A stretch of DNA of 48,749 bases from JAFARZ01 sp035651595 (GCA_035651595.1 DASRFJ010000104.1:1-48749); one strand, 5' to 3'; shown: positions 24,666 through 36,070, numbered from the stretch's first letter. The notes: generated by a model not told the origin, from the sequence alone. A program made the numbers and translations.

Positions 24666-26234
24666 GTGGTCCGGCTCCGGGCGGCCAGGCGGCCCGCGGC
24701 GCCGTCGCCTGAGGCGACGAAACGCTCCGTCGCGCTCGGCGTGCTGTGCACGCTGCTGTTCCTCACGTTCCTGGACAGCACGGTCGTCAGCGTCGCGCTC
24801 GGCGACGTCCAGGCCCGGCTGCACGCCAACGTCGCCCAGCTCCAGTGGATGGTGTGCGCGTACACGCTGACGTTCGCGAGCATCATGCTGGCCTGCGGCA
24901 TGATCGGCGACGAGCTGGGGCGCATGAAGGTCATGCTGGCCGGCGCCGGCGTGTTCTGCGCCGGCTCGGTGCTGTCCGCGGTCGCACCGGACCCGCGCTG
25001 GCTGATCGCGGGCCGCGCCGTCATGGGGCTGGGCGCCGCGGCCAGCGAGCCCGGCACGCTGTCCATGCTCCGCCAGCTCTATCCGGAGGAGCGGGCCCGG
25101 ACCCGGGCGATCGGCGTGTGGGCGGCGACCTCCGGCTTCGCCCTCGCGGCCGGTCCGCTGATCGGCGGTGTCCTGGTCGGGCTGTGGGACTGGCGGGCGA
25201 TCTTCTGGTTCAATCTGATCTTCGGCCTGGCCGCGCTCGTCGTCGCGGCACTGGTGCTGCCGGAGAGCGCGGACCCGACCGCGGCCCGGGTCGACACCGC
25301 GGGCACGCTGCTGGGCGCCGGCGCGCTCGCGACCTTGGTGTTCGCCATCATCGACGCGGAAACCGCGGGGTTCGCGGCGGCGGACGTGATCACGCTGCTG
25401 TGCGTGAGCGCGGTGCTGGTCGTCGCCTTCGTGCTGTGGGAGCGCCGCGCCGTGCACCCGCTGCTCGACTTGCGCTACCTGCGGATGCCCGGCTTCGCCA
25501 CCGGGAACGTCGCCGCGTTCTGCACGTACTTCGCCACGTTCGCGATCTTCTTCTTCACCGCGCTGTACCTGGTCGAGGTCGTCGGCGCCTCCGGGTACCG
25601 GCTCGCCGCGGTGTTCCTGCCGATGACCGCGCTGATGATCGTCGCGTCGCTGCTGGCCGGACGGTGGACGGCGCTGACCGGGCCACGGTGGTCGATCGCG
25701 ATCGGCTGCGCGCTGTTCGCCGTGGGGCTGTTCCTTGCCAACGGCTACCTGAACCCGCACCCCTCGTACGGCCCGCTCGTCGCGGCGCTGTGCGTCGCCG
25801 GTGTCGGGATCGGCACCACCGTGGTGCCGATCACATCGGCGGTCATGTCCGCGGTGCCCGCCGAGCGATCCGGCATGGCCGCCTCGGCGGCCAACACCAG
25901 CCGGGTGGTCGGCGCGGCGACCGGCGTCGCCGTGCTCGGCTCGCTGGTGAACTCCCAGCTGCACAGCAGCCTGGTCGGGCAGATGAACCACCTCGGCATC
26001 CCGTCCGGCTTCCAGGGCCTGGTGATCAACGCCCTGGAGACCGGGCAGATCCCGCGCAACACCGCACAGTACGCGGGCTTCGGCAAGCTGGTGCAGGAGA
26101 CGATCTCTGCGGCGTACACAGCGTTCCACGACGGGCTGCACGCCGCGTTGTACCTGTCGGCTGGCCTGGCGCTTCTTGCTGGAGTGCTCGCTGTGGTCAC
26201 ACTTCCGTCTCAGCATGCGGACAAGGGGGCTTGA
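24666..26234 (+). CDS. MFS transporter, DHA2 (14-TMS, EmrB/QacA-like) family
   Basis: 522 residues from GTG 24666, abutting the lipoprotein stop. The first helix carries FLDSTVVSVALGDVQ, the DHA2 motif D1, and the loop 2-3 motif GMIGDELGRMK is present. Further on come RAVMGLGAAASEPGTL and a run of about 14 hydrophobic segments ending near residue 515. Members export drugs or cationic compounds by proton antiport. The upstream lipoprotein could be an accessory. No TetR or MarR regulator adjoins, so inducers are not predictable. Confidence 0.9.
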   Translation: MVRLRAARRPAAPSPEATKRSVALGVLCTLLFLTFLDSTVVSVALGDVQARLHANVAQLQWMVCAYTLTFASIMLACGMIGDELGRMKVMLAGAGVFCAGSVLSAVAPDPRWLIAGRAVMGLGAAASEPGTLSMLRQLYPEERARTRAIGVWAATSGFALAAGPLIGGVLVGLWDWRAIFWFNLIFGLAALVVAALVLPESADPTAARVDTAGTLLGAGALATLVFAIIDAETAGFAAADVITLLCVSAVLVVAFVLWERRAVHPLLDLRYLRMPGFATGNVAAFCTYFATFAIFFFTALYLVEVVGASGYRLAAVFLPMTALMIVASLLAGRWTALTGPRWSIAIGCALFAVGLFLANGYLNPHPSYGPLVAALCVAGVGIGTTVVPITSAVMSAVPAERSGMAASAANTSRVVGAATGVAVLGSLVNSQLHSSLVGQMNHLGIPSGFQGLVINALETGQIPRNTAQYAGFGKLVQETISAAYTAFHDGLHAALYLSAGLALLAGVLAVVTLPSQHADKGA

Positions 26235-26324
26235 CTTTTCCCGCCGGTTGAGAGATTCAGGAATAGGGTGCGTTGCTGCACGCCAGCCTTGTCGGGTTGC
26301 CAGCTTGAGGGAGAGGCTGACCCA

Positions 26325-26834
26325 ATGGTGTGCTATGCCCAGCGGCTAATCACCATGTCAGGCATCGTGCTCGTCGCGTTCCTGCTGCTCGGCAAGGCGG
26401 TGACACACTCGCTGGACGTAGCTTCGCTGCTCGTCTCGGTGTCCGCCGTCCTAGCCGGGACCGCGCTGGCCGCGGCGATCGCGTTCGTCTCGTTCAGATC
26501 CGTCCGCCGCCGGCGCGCGCTGGCCGGCGGCTGCGTGGCGTGCGCGTTCAAGTGCCAGCACGCGATGACCGAGGCGCGGCCATCCAAGATGTGGCTGGTC
26601 AGCACCGTCGACCGGGCCGCGAGCGGGCAGGCCGCGGCGTGCTCGCCGCCGGCCGGGCAAGTCGTCTCGCTGCCGATGCCGAGCTGGCCGGACCGCCCGC
26701 TGCGGGTCCAGCCGATGCCGATGCCGGCGCCACGCGAGCCGGCCGAGCAGCGCGAGCAGGTCCCCGTGCGCGGGGCGAGCGCGTCCGCCTCCGGGACGAG
26801 GCCGGGAGCGCGGGCCGGTATGGCCGCGCTTTAG
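26325..26834 (+). CDS. small membrane protein of unknown function
   Basis: 169 residues from ATG 26325, with GGGAGAGG 7-14 nt upstream. Two hydrophobic helices occupy residues 10-65 (MSGIVLVAFLLLGKAV and SVSAVLAGTALAAAIAFVSF). A basic stretch and a Cys-containing segment (GGCVACAFKCQHA) follow, then a Pro-rich cytoplasmic tail (MPMPAPREPAEQREQ). I do not recognise a family. The three clustered Cys could bind metal. The gene ends within a short hairpin followed by TTTATT. Confidence 0.6.
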   Translation: MVCYAQRLITMSGIVLVAFLLLGKAVTHSLDVASLLVSVSAVLAGTALAAAIAFVSFRSVRRRRALAGGCVACAFKCQHAMTEARPSKMWLVSTVDRAASGQAAACSPPAGQVVSLPMPSWPDRPLRVQPMPMPAPREPAEQREQVPVRGASASASGTRPGARAGMAAL

Positions 26835-26846
26835 CCGCGGTTTATT
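26824..26846 (+). terminator. possible intrinsic terminator
   Basis: CCGCG/CGCGG stem (26,824-26,840) followed by TTTATT, overlapping the stop codon of the small membrane protein gene. The stem is only 5 bp, so the call is tentative. Confidence 0.4.
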
Positions 26847-26952
26847 CGGCCGGCGCCGGGCACGTTCCGCCGGTGCAGTCGGCGCGGACCTGCTCGGCCA
26901 AGTCGAGTTTGGTGTAGACCGGCAGGCCGGCCCGGTGATACTTCGCCGCGGT
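26842..26952 (-). pseudogene. possible gene remnant (36-codon C-terminal fragment)
   Basis: Between two in-frame stops the minus strand reads AAKYHRAGLPVYTKL and later CTGGTCPAPAE, ending at TAA (26842-26844). It looks like the tail of a secreted or periplasmic protein with a Cys pair but has no start codon. I cannot name the parent family. It may equally be a chance frame. Confidence 0.25.
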
Positions 26953-26966
26953 TCAACGTGATCTGC

Positions 26967-27809
26967 TCAGTCGGAGTACCAGCGCTGGTTGCTGGCACCG
27001 GTGCACCTGGAGACGATCAGCTGCGTGCCGTTGGCGGTCGAGGTCCGCGGGTCGGTCAGGCACAGCGTGCCGCCGTGCGCCCGCAGCACGTACTGGCCCT
27101 CCGGGCCGCGAGCCCGGTACGTCCAGACCTGATCGGCCGAGCGCGAGCAGGTGTACAGGATGACCTTGCTGCCGCTGCCCCCGTCGCCCTTGTCGGTCAT
27201 GCAGTAGCGGCCGTGGACGATCTCGCCGTTGCGGAACGTCCATGCCTGGGAGTAGAGGACCTCGCACGCCCGGATCTGCACCGGGGTCCGGTTCGCCGGA
27301 TTGTTGCCGGGGTCGGTGAGGCAGCGCAGCGCGTAGACCGGCTGGCCGGAGTAGTTCGCGCCCTGCGGGATGTCGATCATCACCGGGTGCGCCAGCGTGT
27401 ACTGATAGCCCGCACGCAGACTGGCCTGCCCGGTGCCCGTCACGTTCGACGTCATCGTGCAGTCCGCCGCGTTGCCACGAGGAGCCGAGAGCCTCGCCTG
27501 GAACGGCGTCATCCCGCTGCTGGTTCCGGATGCCGATATCGCGTTGCCGTTGCGCAAGCAGCTGACGGTCCACGATACGGTCGCGTGCTCCGCGGGCTGG
27601 GAGGTCACCGCGACGACCATCGACAGCGGCCGCTGCACTGACTCCGCCAGATAGCAGGGGGCCGAAGATCCGGCGGCGACCTGGCAGAAATTGCCGGAGG
27701 TCTGCGGCGATGCATTGCTGGCCATGGTCAGCACGCCCGCCGTGATTCCGCCGGCGGTCAGCGTGCCTGCGACCGCGAGCAGAACAGTACGACGAAACCT
27801 CGTTGTCAT
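26967..27809 (-). CDS. secreted ricin-type beta-trefoil lectin-domain protein
   Basis: 280 residues from ATG 27809 (MTTRFRRTVLLAVAGTLTAGGITAGVLTM), with a signal peptide cleaved near residue 35. The middle is a beta-sandwich-like region (ATVSWTVSCLRNGNAISASG). The C-terminal half is a ricin B-type trefoil with its QxW repeats: SQAWTF, DQVWTY and NQRWYS, plus CLTDPGNN, YCMTDKGDG and LCLTDPRTS sugar-loop motifs. It probably binds carbohydrate on the cell surface or in substrates. No catalytic domain is attached, which is less usual than a lectin fused to a glycosidase. Codon use is normal. Confidence 0.85.
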   Translation of the reverse strand: MTTRFRRTVLLAVAGTLTAGGITAGVLTMASNASPQTSGNFCQVAAGSSAPCYLAESVQRPLSMVVAVTSQPAEHATVSWTVSCLRNGNAISASGTSSGMTPFQARLSAPRGNAADCTMTSNVTGTGQASLRAGYQYTLAHPVMIDIPQGANYSGQPVYALRCLTDPGNNPANRTPVQIRACEVLYSQAWTFRNGEIVHGRYCMTDKGDGGSGSKVILYTCSRSADQVWTYRARGPEGQYVLRAHGGTLCLTDPRTSTANGTQLIVSRCTGASNQRWYSD

Positions 27810-27916
27810 CCGCAAACCCCTCTGATCACCCCAGTGCACCTGACGTAATGCGGTCAAACTCTATAGAAGTGGCGAAGGGTACGCGGCCGAAGACCGAAGA
27901 TCGTAAGCGATTGATT

Positions 27917-30283
<2,367 letters not shown>

Positions 30284-30304
30284 CGGGATCTCCCCTGGCT
30301 ATGA

Positions 30305-30336
30305 CCCGCTCCCGGGACGGCTACCCCGGGAGCGGG
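30305..30336 (-). terminator. strong intercistronic hairpin between VOC and uvrA genes
   Basis: A perfect 12-bp GC-rich stem (30,305-30,316 with 30,325-30,336) and an 8-nt loop lie in the 62-bp gap between the VOC stop and the uvrA-like start. There is no U-run. It may attenuate read-through into uvrA or stabilise the upstream message. Confidence 0.6.
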
Positions 30337-30345
30337 GATCGGCGC

Positions 30346-30684
30346 TCACTTGTCCTGGATCAGCCCGAGGACATTGCCGTCCGGGTCGGTGAAGGTAGCC
30401 ACCAGACGGCCGCCACCGACGTCGTGCGGGGCGTCCTTCACCGCGGCACCGGCCGCGGTCACCTCGGCCAGCTTCGCCTCGATGTCCGCCACGTGCCAGT
30501 AGGCCACCGGTGCGGTCATCCCCTGCTGGCCGCTGGGCGGCACCAGTCCGATCTGCTGCCCCTCGGCCTCGAAGCCGACATAGTAGGACGAGTCGGCCTG
30601 CGGCTGGATGCCGAGCAGCGCGGCGTACACCGGCTTGGCCTTCTCCAGGTCAGTCACCGGATGCAGTATGGTCTTGACGCTCAT
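30346..30684 (-). CDS. VOC-family (glyoxalase/bleomycin resistance fold) protein
   Basis: 112 residues from ATG 30684 (MSVKTILHPVTDLEKAKPVYAALLG). The paired beta-alpha-beta units of the vicinal oxygen chelate fold are visible, with PVAYWHVADIEAKLAEVTAAGAAV and ATFTDPDGNVLGLIQ. Such proteins are dioxygenases, isomerases or drug-binding resistance proteins; the chemistry cannot be assigned from sequence. The UvrA2-like gene follows downstream, and in antibiotic producers both families occur in self-resistance, so a joint protective role is plausible but unproven. Confidence 0.85.
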   Translation of the reverse strand: MSVKTILHPVTDLEKAKPVYAALLGIQPQADSSYYVGFEAEGQQIGLVPPSGQQGMTAPVAYWHVADIEAKLAEVTAAGAAVKDAPHDVGGGRLVATFTDPDGNVLGLIQDK

Positions 30685-30800
30685 GTTCACTCCCTGAAGT
30701 CGCGGGTCAACGTGTTCGATGTCCACGCTAGTCAGGGCCCCGTGGCCCGGGCTTCTCCAATCCTGATCGGTCTGCCCGCGGATTCTACGCGCACGTGACA

Positions 30801-30832
30801 AGAGCCCCCTCCCACGCGGCGGAGGGGGCTCT
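30801..30832 (-). terminator. GC-rich hairpin downstream of the SCO-like gene
   Basis: A perfect 12-bp stem (AGAGCCCCCTCC at 30,801-30,812 with 30,821-30,832) and an 8-nt loop. It lies between the SCO-fusion operon end and the VOC gene start, both on the minus strand, where a terminator is expected. The run after the stem is short (CTTGT). Confidence 0.6.
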
Positions 30833-30852
30833 AGCGCGGGCGAAGCGAGATC

Positions 30853-30934
30853 AGCGTGGCAGATTGCCCTGTCGTGGAAGATTGACCCCTGTGGGCGAGG
30901 GTCCGAATACCACAAAGCGGCAGATCACCACGCT
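30853..30934. repeat. 82-bp imperfect palindrome, family member B
   Basis: Begins AGCGTGGCAGATTGCCC and ends GATCACCACGCT; same length and plan as 15,638-15,719 and 39,497-39,578, including the inner GACCC/GGGTC pair. It lies in the non-coding gap between the SCO-fusion operon and the VOC gene. Confidence 0.72.
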
Positions 30935-30950
30935 GTCCAGCCATCGGGCC

Positions 30951-31024
30951 GCCGGTCAGCCGCCGCCACCCGCGCCGGTCAGCCGCCACCCGGGCCGGTA
31001 GGCCGCCACCGGCGTCGGTCAGCC
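30951..31024. repeat. tandem repeat of ~20-bp units crossing the SCO-fusion stop
   Basis: Units beginning GCCGGTCAGCCGCC at 30,951 (23 bp), 30,974 (20 bp) and 30,994 (20 bp), with a partial fourth at 31,014. The stop codon (31,019-31,021) is inside the last unit. Confidence 0.75.
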
Positions 31025-32803
31025 CAAGCCTAGGGTCTGGCGGGCCGCGCCGGACATCAGCACCGCGAACGACGACCGGGTAGAGGCCGTGCTCGGCCCT
31101 GGGTTGTCTCTTATCTCCTGCCGGATCCGGCCGGTCTTGTCGATGACGAACGTGACGTCGCTGAACGCGTTCATGCCGGACATCATCTTGGGCACCAGCC
31201 GCTCGTACCGGGTCCACACCTCCTGCAACTGGGGGACGGACCCGGTGAGGAACTGCCAGTCCGGCATGGCGGTCAGGCCGGACTGCCGATCGAAGGCCTG
31301 GATGTACACGGGCCCGGCGTGCGTGGGATCGGCGGCGATGGCCACGAACTCCACATCCCGTCCGGCCGGGCCGAGCATCGCGGCGGCCGTCTTGAATTCG
31401 CGGGCGATGGTCTGGCAGTTGCTGCACACCGTATCGAGGAACGTCAGCAGCACCACCTTGCCGCGCAGCGAACCCAGGCTGACCGGACGCCCCGACTGGT
31501 CGGTCAGCGCGAAGCCCGGGGCCGGCCGGTCGGCCGCCACCGACGCACCCGCGACCGCCCTGGCGATGATCGGGTCCGCGTTCTGGTCCGCCGACGCGGC
31601 CGCCATCGGCGCGGCGCCGACCAGGACCATGCCGACCGCGCCGACCGCGGCCACCGAACGGGCGCTGGCCGACGCCAGGGTCTCGCGAAGCGCGGCGGGC
31701 CGCAGCGCCTCGATCGAGAAACCGGTCCCGGTGACGGGCACCACCTGTCGTTCGGCATGAATAACAGCGAGGTAGCCAGCCCACAGCAAGATCGCCCACG
31801 GGACCATGCTGTTCGGGTCGGTCCCGAGCCCGCCGGGCACCCCGAAGTCCTGCACCAGCGCCCAGTCGGCCACGCAGAACACGATGGCGGCGGGCACCGC
31901 GACGCGCAGCACCCGCGGCCGGGCGGTCACGAACGCCAGGCCGAACAGACCCAGCGCGATGACCGCGAACAGGTTCACCGCGAACCCGTGCCTGGTGTCG
32001 AACGACGCGAACGCGGACACCATCCTCGCCTGCGCGTGCGGCTGGGTCGTGCCCGCCATCGCCTGCACCATGGCGGTCAGCGTGCCGGAACTGCCGCCCT
32101 GCCAGAAGCCGCGCCCCGGCCATGCCTGGAGCAGCGCCATGCTGGTGAAGAAGACGCCGGTTACAGGCAAGATGAACCGCCAGACACGGAACGGCAGCGC
32201 GACAAGCGCGCCCGCCGCCACATAGAGCAGGACCGCGCCGGGGGCGCCGGTCAGCCAGCTCAGGCCCGGCGCGAAGATCCCGCCGAACGACTCGCCGAAC
32301 ACCCAGACGACCAGCCCCCAGGCCACGCTGGCCAGCCCGGCCAGCCGCGACCACCACCCCTCGTCCGCGACGATCAGCCACAGCCCCAGGCCGACCTGGA
32401 TCCACACCGCCGCCGCCGCGGCCTGGACTGGGTGGTAGGACCAGACCGTGCCGCCCGCGTTCACCACGGCCTGCACCCAGTGCGGCGAGGCGAACGCGGC
32501 CGGCTGGATCACCAGGGACGGCAGGCCGACGACCATCCTCGGCTGGGCCTGGAGGATTCCGTCGACGATCCAGAGCACGCCGAATGCGACGCGGAGCACC
32601 CGGCGCGCGTTCGGCTCCGCCGCGGGTCCTGGCTGGTACGGCCGCTGGTCAGCGGCGGTCCGCCGGCTTCGCACGGCCCAGTAGGCCAGCAGGAGCACGA
32701 CGAAGATCGCGGCGATGACGCCGAGCTGATGCAGCAGGGCGGACCTGAACGCGGCGACCAGCGTGGGGTCGTCCGCGTTCAGGCCGGAGTTCATGCCAGG
32801 CAT
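31019..32803 (-). CDS. multi-span membrane protein fused to SCO/thioredoxin-like domain
   Basis: 594 residues from ATG 32803. The first 370 or so residues hold about eight to ten membrane segments (LGVIAAIFVVLLLAYWAV, VLRVAFGVLWIVDGILQ, AVLLYVAAGALVALPF and others). The last 165 are a thioredoxin-fold domain of the SCO1/SenC type (APGFALTDQSGRPVSLGSLRGKVVLLTF, FVAIAADPTHAGPVYIQAF, WQFLTGSVPQLQEVW, VTFVIDKTGRIR). The redox site reads VCSNCQ, a CxxC one residue shorter than the CxxxC of SCO proteins. The conserved copper-ligand His before the last strand is not seen, which argues for a disulfide role. It is the last gene of the multicopper oxidase operon (13-bp gap). Confidence 0.85.
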   Translation of the reverse strand: MPGMNSGLNADDPTLVAAFRSALLHQLGVIAAIFVVLLLAYWAVRSRRTAADQRPYQPGPAAEPNARRVLRVAFGVLWIVDGILQAQPRMVVGLPSLVIQPAAFASPHWVQAVVNAGGTVWSYHPVQAAAAAVWIQVGLGLWLIVADEGWWSRLAGLASVAWGLVVWVFGESFGGIFAPGLSWLTGAPGAVLLYVAAGALVALPFRVWRFILPVTGVFFTSMALLQAWPGRGFWQGGSSGTLTAMVQAMAGTTQPHAQARMVSAFASFDTRHGFAVNLFAVIALGLFGLAFVTARPRVLRVAVPAAIVFCVADWALVQDFGVPGGLGTDPNSMVPWAILLWAGYLAVIHAERQVVPVTGTGFSIEALRPAALRETLASASARSVAAVGAVGMVLVGAAPMAAASADQNADPIIARAVAGASVAADRPAPGFALTDQSGRPVSLGSLRGKVVLLTFLDTVCSNCQTIAREFKTAAAMLGPAGRDVEFVAIAADPTHAGPVYIQAFDRQSGLTAMPDWQFLTGSVPQLQEVWTRYERLVPKMMSGMNAFSDVTFVIDKTGRIRQEIRDNPGPSTASTRSSFAVLMSGAARQTLGLG

Positions 32804-32816
32804 GAGCCCTACTCCC

Positions 32817-35099
32817 CTAGTGCACCGGGATGTACGGGCGCATCATCTCGTTGTCCTCGTGGTCGAGGATGTGACAGTGCAGCATGTATCCCGGACCCAC
32901 TGTGGGGTCGAAGGAGTACAGGTTCTGCCCTGGGCTGACGCCGTTGATCGCGGTGGCCTGCGGCGCCCAGCGGATCGCGTAGCGGTTCACGTAGCCGGGG
33001 AACACCTTGGCGGTGTCCTTCCAGCCCGCCTCGCTGGGGTTGGGCGGGATCACCGGGCCGGTCAGGAACGGGGAAAAGGCCGGGTTGCCGCCCATGGCGC
33101 CGTCGGCGTTGGGGTTGAAATAGTTGTTCGGCGGGCCGTAGCCGGGGATGATCGTCCCCTTCTGGTAGGTGATCGGGCTCCACGACCCGTCCGCGGCCTC
33201 GCCGTTGAAGACGCCGCCGGGGAACGCGGCCGCCCAGGCGTCCAGGTATGTCGGCTGGCCCGTGTTCGGGTCGATGACCACGGCCTGCCGGTTGAGGAGC
33301 TGGAACTGGATCAGGTGGATGTGGATCGGGTGGGCGTCCACCGTCGTGTTGAGGAACTCCCACACCTCGGTCGAGCCGATCTTGGGCAGCTCGGTGATGA
33401 ACAGGCCCTGGCCGAACTGGTCTGACCCGGAACCAGGTATCGGGGTGTTCCCGCCGCCGTCGCGCTTTCCGCTCCATTTGGTGTTGTTGATGAGGTCCTC
33501 GACCGGCGTGCCCGCGGTGTTGCCGCCGTTGCCGAACGGGTCCTCGAACTCGAACAGGACCAGCTGACGGGTGGCGTTCGGCTTCACCCCGGCGGCGAGC
33601 GCGCCAGTGGCCGGGTTGACCAGGCGGACGATCGCCGGTTCCTGGTTCGCGCCGCCCCGCAGCGGCCTGCCGCTGGCCGGGTTGTACGTGGTGTCCCTGC
33701 TCGACAGCGGCAGCGTGACCTGGAACTGCATGACCTGGCGGGTGGGGTCGGCCGGATCGAGCGGGGATCCGCTGGGGAAGGGAACCTGCCCGTCGTTGGT
33801 GAGCGTGAACGTCTTCCCTGCCTGGCCGGCGAAGTCGATGATGATGTCTGAGCGTTCGGACGGGGCCAGGAACAGCCGCGTCGAAGGCGTCGGCGTGCCG
33901 TCGTTGACCGGCTCGGGCTGACCGAGCAGCGTGACCGGGGTGTCCAGCAGCCCGCCGTCGGTGCCGATCAGGTACATGGCCGGACCGGTCGCGCCGCTGG
34001 CCGCGTCGACCAGGCCCATGCGCACGAACCGCGCGTTGCAAGCGTTGACGAAACGGAACCGGTAGCGGCGCGGCTCGACCTTGAGGAACGGCCAGGTCCG
34101 GCCGTTGACGAGCATCGTGTCACCGAAGAATTCCGGGATCCAGAACGGGTGGATGCCCGGGTTGCTCGGCGGCCCGTCCACCAGCGAGGGATTGGCGTTG
34201 CTGTCGGGGAACAGCAGCTGCCCGTTGGTGTCGAACTGCCGGTCCTGGATCATCAGCTCGATCTCCTGGTTGCCGGCCGGCAGGCCGAGCGGGTTGCCGG
34301 CCAGCCCGGTGTCGTACTGGTCACGCAGGAAGTAGAACGCGGCCAGCCCGGAGAACACGTTGATCCGGGTGATCCCCAGCGCGTGGTCGTGGAACCAGAG
34401 CGTGGTCGCCTGCTGGTTGTTCGGGTAGATGTAAACGGCCGAATTGGCGCTCGTCGGGGCGTGAGTGGAATAGCCCTTGCCGTGCAGGCCGTTGTTGGTG
34501 AACCATCCTTCTGGTACGCCATCGGAGGTCGACTGGTCCTCGCCGCCGTGCAGGTGAACGACTGTGGGGATCGGCCCGTTAAAGGGACTCATTTGCATCC
34601 CCTGCTGGAGCGGATCGGCCCAGTGGATCGTCTGATCGATGGTCAGGTATTTCCGCAGCACCGGATTGGTGGGGAGGTCGTTGACATATTTGATCGTGGT
34701 GGCTGTGCCTTTCTTTGCCTCGACCGTCACACCGGGGAATTGCGGCCGGAGCGAGCTGGCGGCGGCGCCCGACGACCCGATCGCGTATCCCCACACGTAG
34801 GTGCCGTTCCGGAACGGGCTCGCCAGCGAGGTGTAGAACGAGTTGGGCAGCACGTCCTGCTGGAACTCGAACATGCACGCCTGCACGGAACTGCCCGAAA
34901 CGCGGCGGCCCACGAACGTGGGCAGCGGCGTGACGAACTTGCTGACGGTAGCGCCGTCCAGCGGCGATTGTGCCACCTGAACCGAGGCGTTCGCACTCTG
35001 GAACAGCGTCGGTGCCTCGAAACGGATCGCGGCGCCTGCTCCGGCTAGGCCGGCGACCTTCAGCAGATCCCTGCGGGTGATTCGGCGGTGCTGGGTCAT
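32817..35099 (-). CDS. Tat-exported multicopper oxidase
   Basis: 760 residues from ATG 35099. The N-terminus RRITRRDLLKVAGLAGAGAA is a twin-arginine signal. All four copper motifs are present: VVHLHGGED, WFHDHALGI, HPIHIHLIQF and MLHCHILDHEDNEMM, giving the type 1 site and the trinuclear cluster. Layout resembles the CotA/bilirubin-oxidase group of three-domain oxidases. Such enzymes oxidise phenols, metal ions or pigments at the expense of O2, and substrate cannot be inferred. It sits between a His-rich membrane protein (17-bp gap) and an SCO-like fusion, consistent with copper delivery or redox partnering outside the cell. Confidence 0.93.
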   Translation of the reverse strand: MTQHRRITRRDLLKVAGLAGAGAAIRFEAPTLFQSANASVQVAQSPLDGATVSKFVTPLPTFVGRRVSGSSVQACMFEFQQDVLPNSFYTSLASPFRNGTYVWGYAIGSSGAAASSLRPQFPGVTVEAKKGTATTIKYVNDLPTNPVLRKYLTIDQTIHWADPLQQGMQMSPFNGPIPTVVHLHGGEDQSTSDGVPEGWFTNNGLHGKGYSTHAPTSANSAVYIYPNNQQATTLWFHDHALGITRINVFSGLAAFYFLRDQYDTGLAGNPLGLPAGNQEIELMIQDRQFDTNGQLLFPDSNANPSLVDGPPSNPGIHPFWIPEFFGDTMLVNGRTWPFLKVEPRRYRFRFVNACNARFVRMGLVDAASGATGPAMYLIGTDGGLLDTPVTLLGQPEPVNDGTPTPSTRLFLAPSERSDIIIDFAGQAGKTFTLTNDGQVPFPSGSPLDPADPTRQVMQFQVTLPLSSRDTTYNPASGRPLRGGANQEPAIVRLVNPATGALAAGVKPNATRQLVLFEFEDPFGNGGNTAGTPVEDLINNTKWSGKRDGGGNTPIPGSGSDQFGQGLFITELPKIGSTEVWEFLNTTVDAHPIHIHLIQFQLLNRQAVVIDPNTGQPTYLDAWAAAFPGGVFNGEAADGSWSPITYQKGTIIPGYGPPNNYFNPNADGAMGGNPAFSPFLTGPVIPPNPSEAGWKDTAKVFPGYVNRYAIRWAPQATAINGVSPGQNLYSFDPTVGPGYMLHCHILDHEDNEMMRPYIPVH

Positions 35100-35115
35100 C
35101 TTTCCGGTACCTCCA

Positions 35116-36021
35116 TCAGGTTTCCGCCGCGCTAGTGTGTGCTGCTGCCGTGCTCTTCAGCGCCGCTGTGCCTTTCCACAGCAGCGCCGTGACCGCCACC
35201 GGGAGCCCGGCGGCCTGGCCTACCAGGCCGTCCTGGAAGGCGTGTGCGATCTGATGGGCGACGGCGAACGGCGCGGCCGTCACCTGCGCTCCGGTCGCCA
35301 CATGCGGATGGGGTCCGCCGAAGAACGCGTGCGAGTGCGCGGGGACTGACAGCAGCGCGCTCGTGTAGCTGACCTGGCTGGCATACGCGGGCTCCGCCGC
35401 GTTGTGCAGCAGCCAGGCCAGCACCGGGCCGGCCGCCGCCGCGAACACCAGCACCAGCGCGCCGCCCAAGCCCAGGACGCGGCGTGCTGTGACAGGTGCT
35501 GCGCGGCGGGCGGCCGTCCGGCGGTCCATGCGGCGAGCGATGCCGTAGCCTGCCGACGCCGTGGCGGGGACCAGGCACACGCATACCAGTGCCAAGATCA
35601 CCGCCGAGCCAACCCAGTAGACGTCGACGCTGCCATGCGAATGCGGCGTGACGAGCGCCTGTGCGTGGACGAGACCGTCGGTCTTGTCACGCTCGTACCA
35701 CACCGGCATGATCGCGATGGCCGCACACAGCGCCATTAGCAGCGCTCGCCAGAAGATCGCCGGACGGCTCACCGTGCCCAGCCCCATCCGGCTGGCAATC
35801 CGGTCTCCCGCCCAGATGCCGATGACGAACAGCGGAATCGTCATCAGCGATTCGGTTGCCCAGTGCTCAAGCTGAAGCACCGGCTGGGTTTCGAACTGTG
35901 CCGCCGGACTTCTCAGGAATTCATCCAGCGCAACTGCGGGAAAGCTGAGAAGCAGGGCGAGGTTGATTATCTCTCGCCCACTGAGGATGGGGAGAACGCA
36001 AAAGCGGCGGACTCGTTCCAA
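35116..36021 (-). CDS. His-rich multi-span membrane protein, first gene of the oxidase operon
   Basis: 301 residues from TTG 36021, the furthest start; a weak AAGGCG lies about 10 nt upstream. Five or six hydrophobic segments alternate with loops rich in His (TPHSHGSVDVYW and PAHSHAFFGGPHPHVATG), which could bind copper or another metal at the outer face. I do not recognise a named family. It is 17 bp upstream of the multicopper oxidase gene and on the same strand, so it is probably a membrane partner or metal handler of that enzyme. The exact N-terminus is uncertain. Confidence 0.7.
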   Translation of the reverse strand: MERVRRFCVLPILSGREIINLALLLSFPAVALDEFLRSPAAQFETQPVLQLEHWATESLMTIPLFVIGIWAGDRIASRMGLGTVSRPAIFWRALLMALCAAIAIMPVWYERDKTDGLVHAQALVTPHSHGSVDVYWVGSAVILALVCVCLVPATASAGYGIARRMDRRTAARRAAPVTARRVLGLGGALVLVFAAAAGPVLAWLLHNAAEPAYASQVSYTSALLSVPAHSHAFFGGPHPHVATGAQVTAAPFAVAHQIAHAFQDGLVGQAAGLPVAVTALLWKGTAALKSTAAAHTSAAET

Positions 36022-36070
36022 AGCAAATACGCCTTACAGCTCGATGGGAACGGCCGCCGCCGTCCATAAA

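Noticed and set aside
24063..26216. 717-codon open frame on the minus strand opposite the MFS transporter
   Set aside because: The composition is Arg/Gln/Asp-rich low complexity, and the transporter on the other strand is clear.
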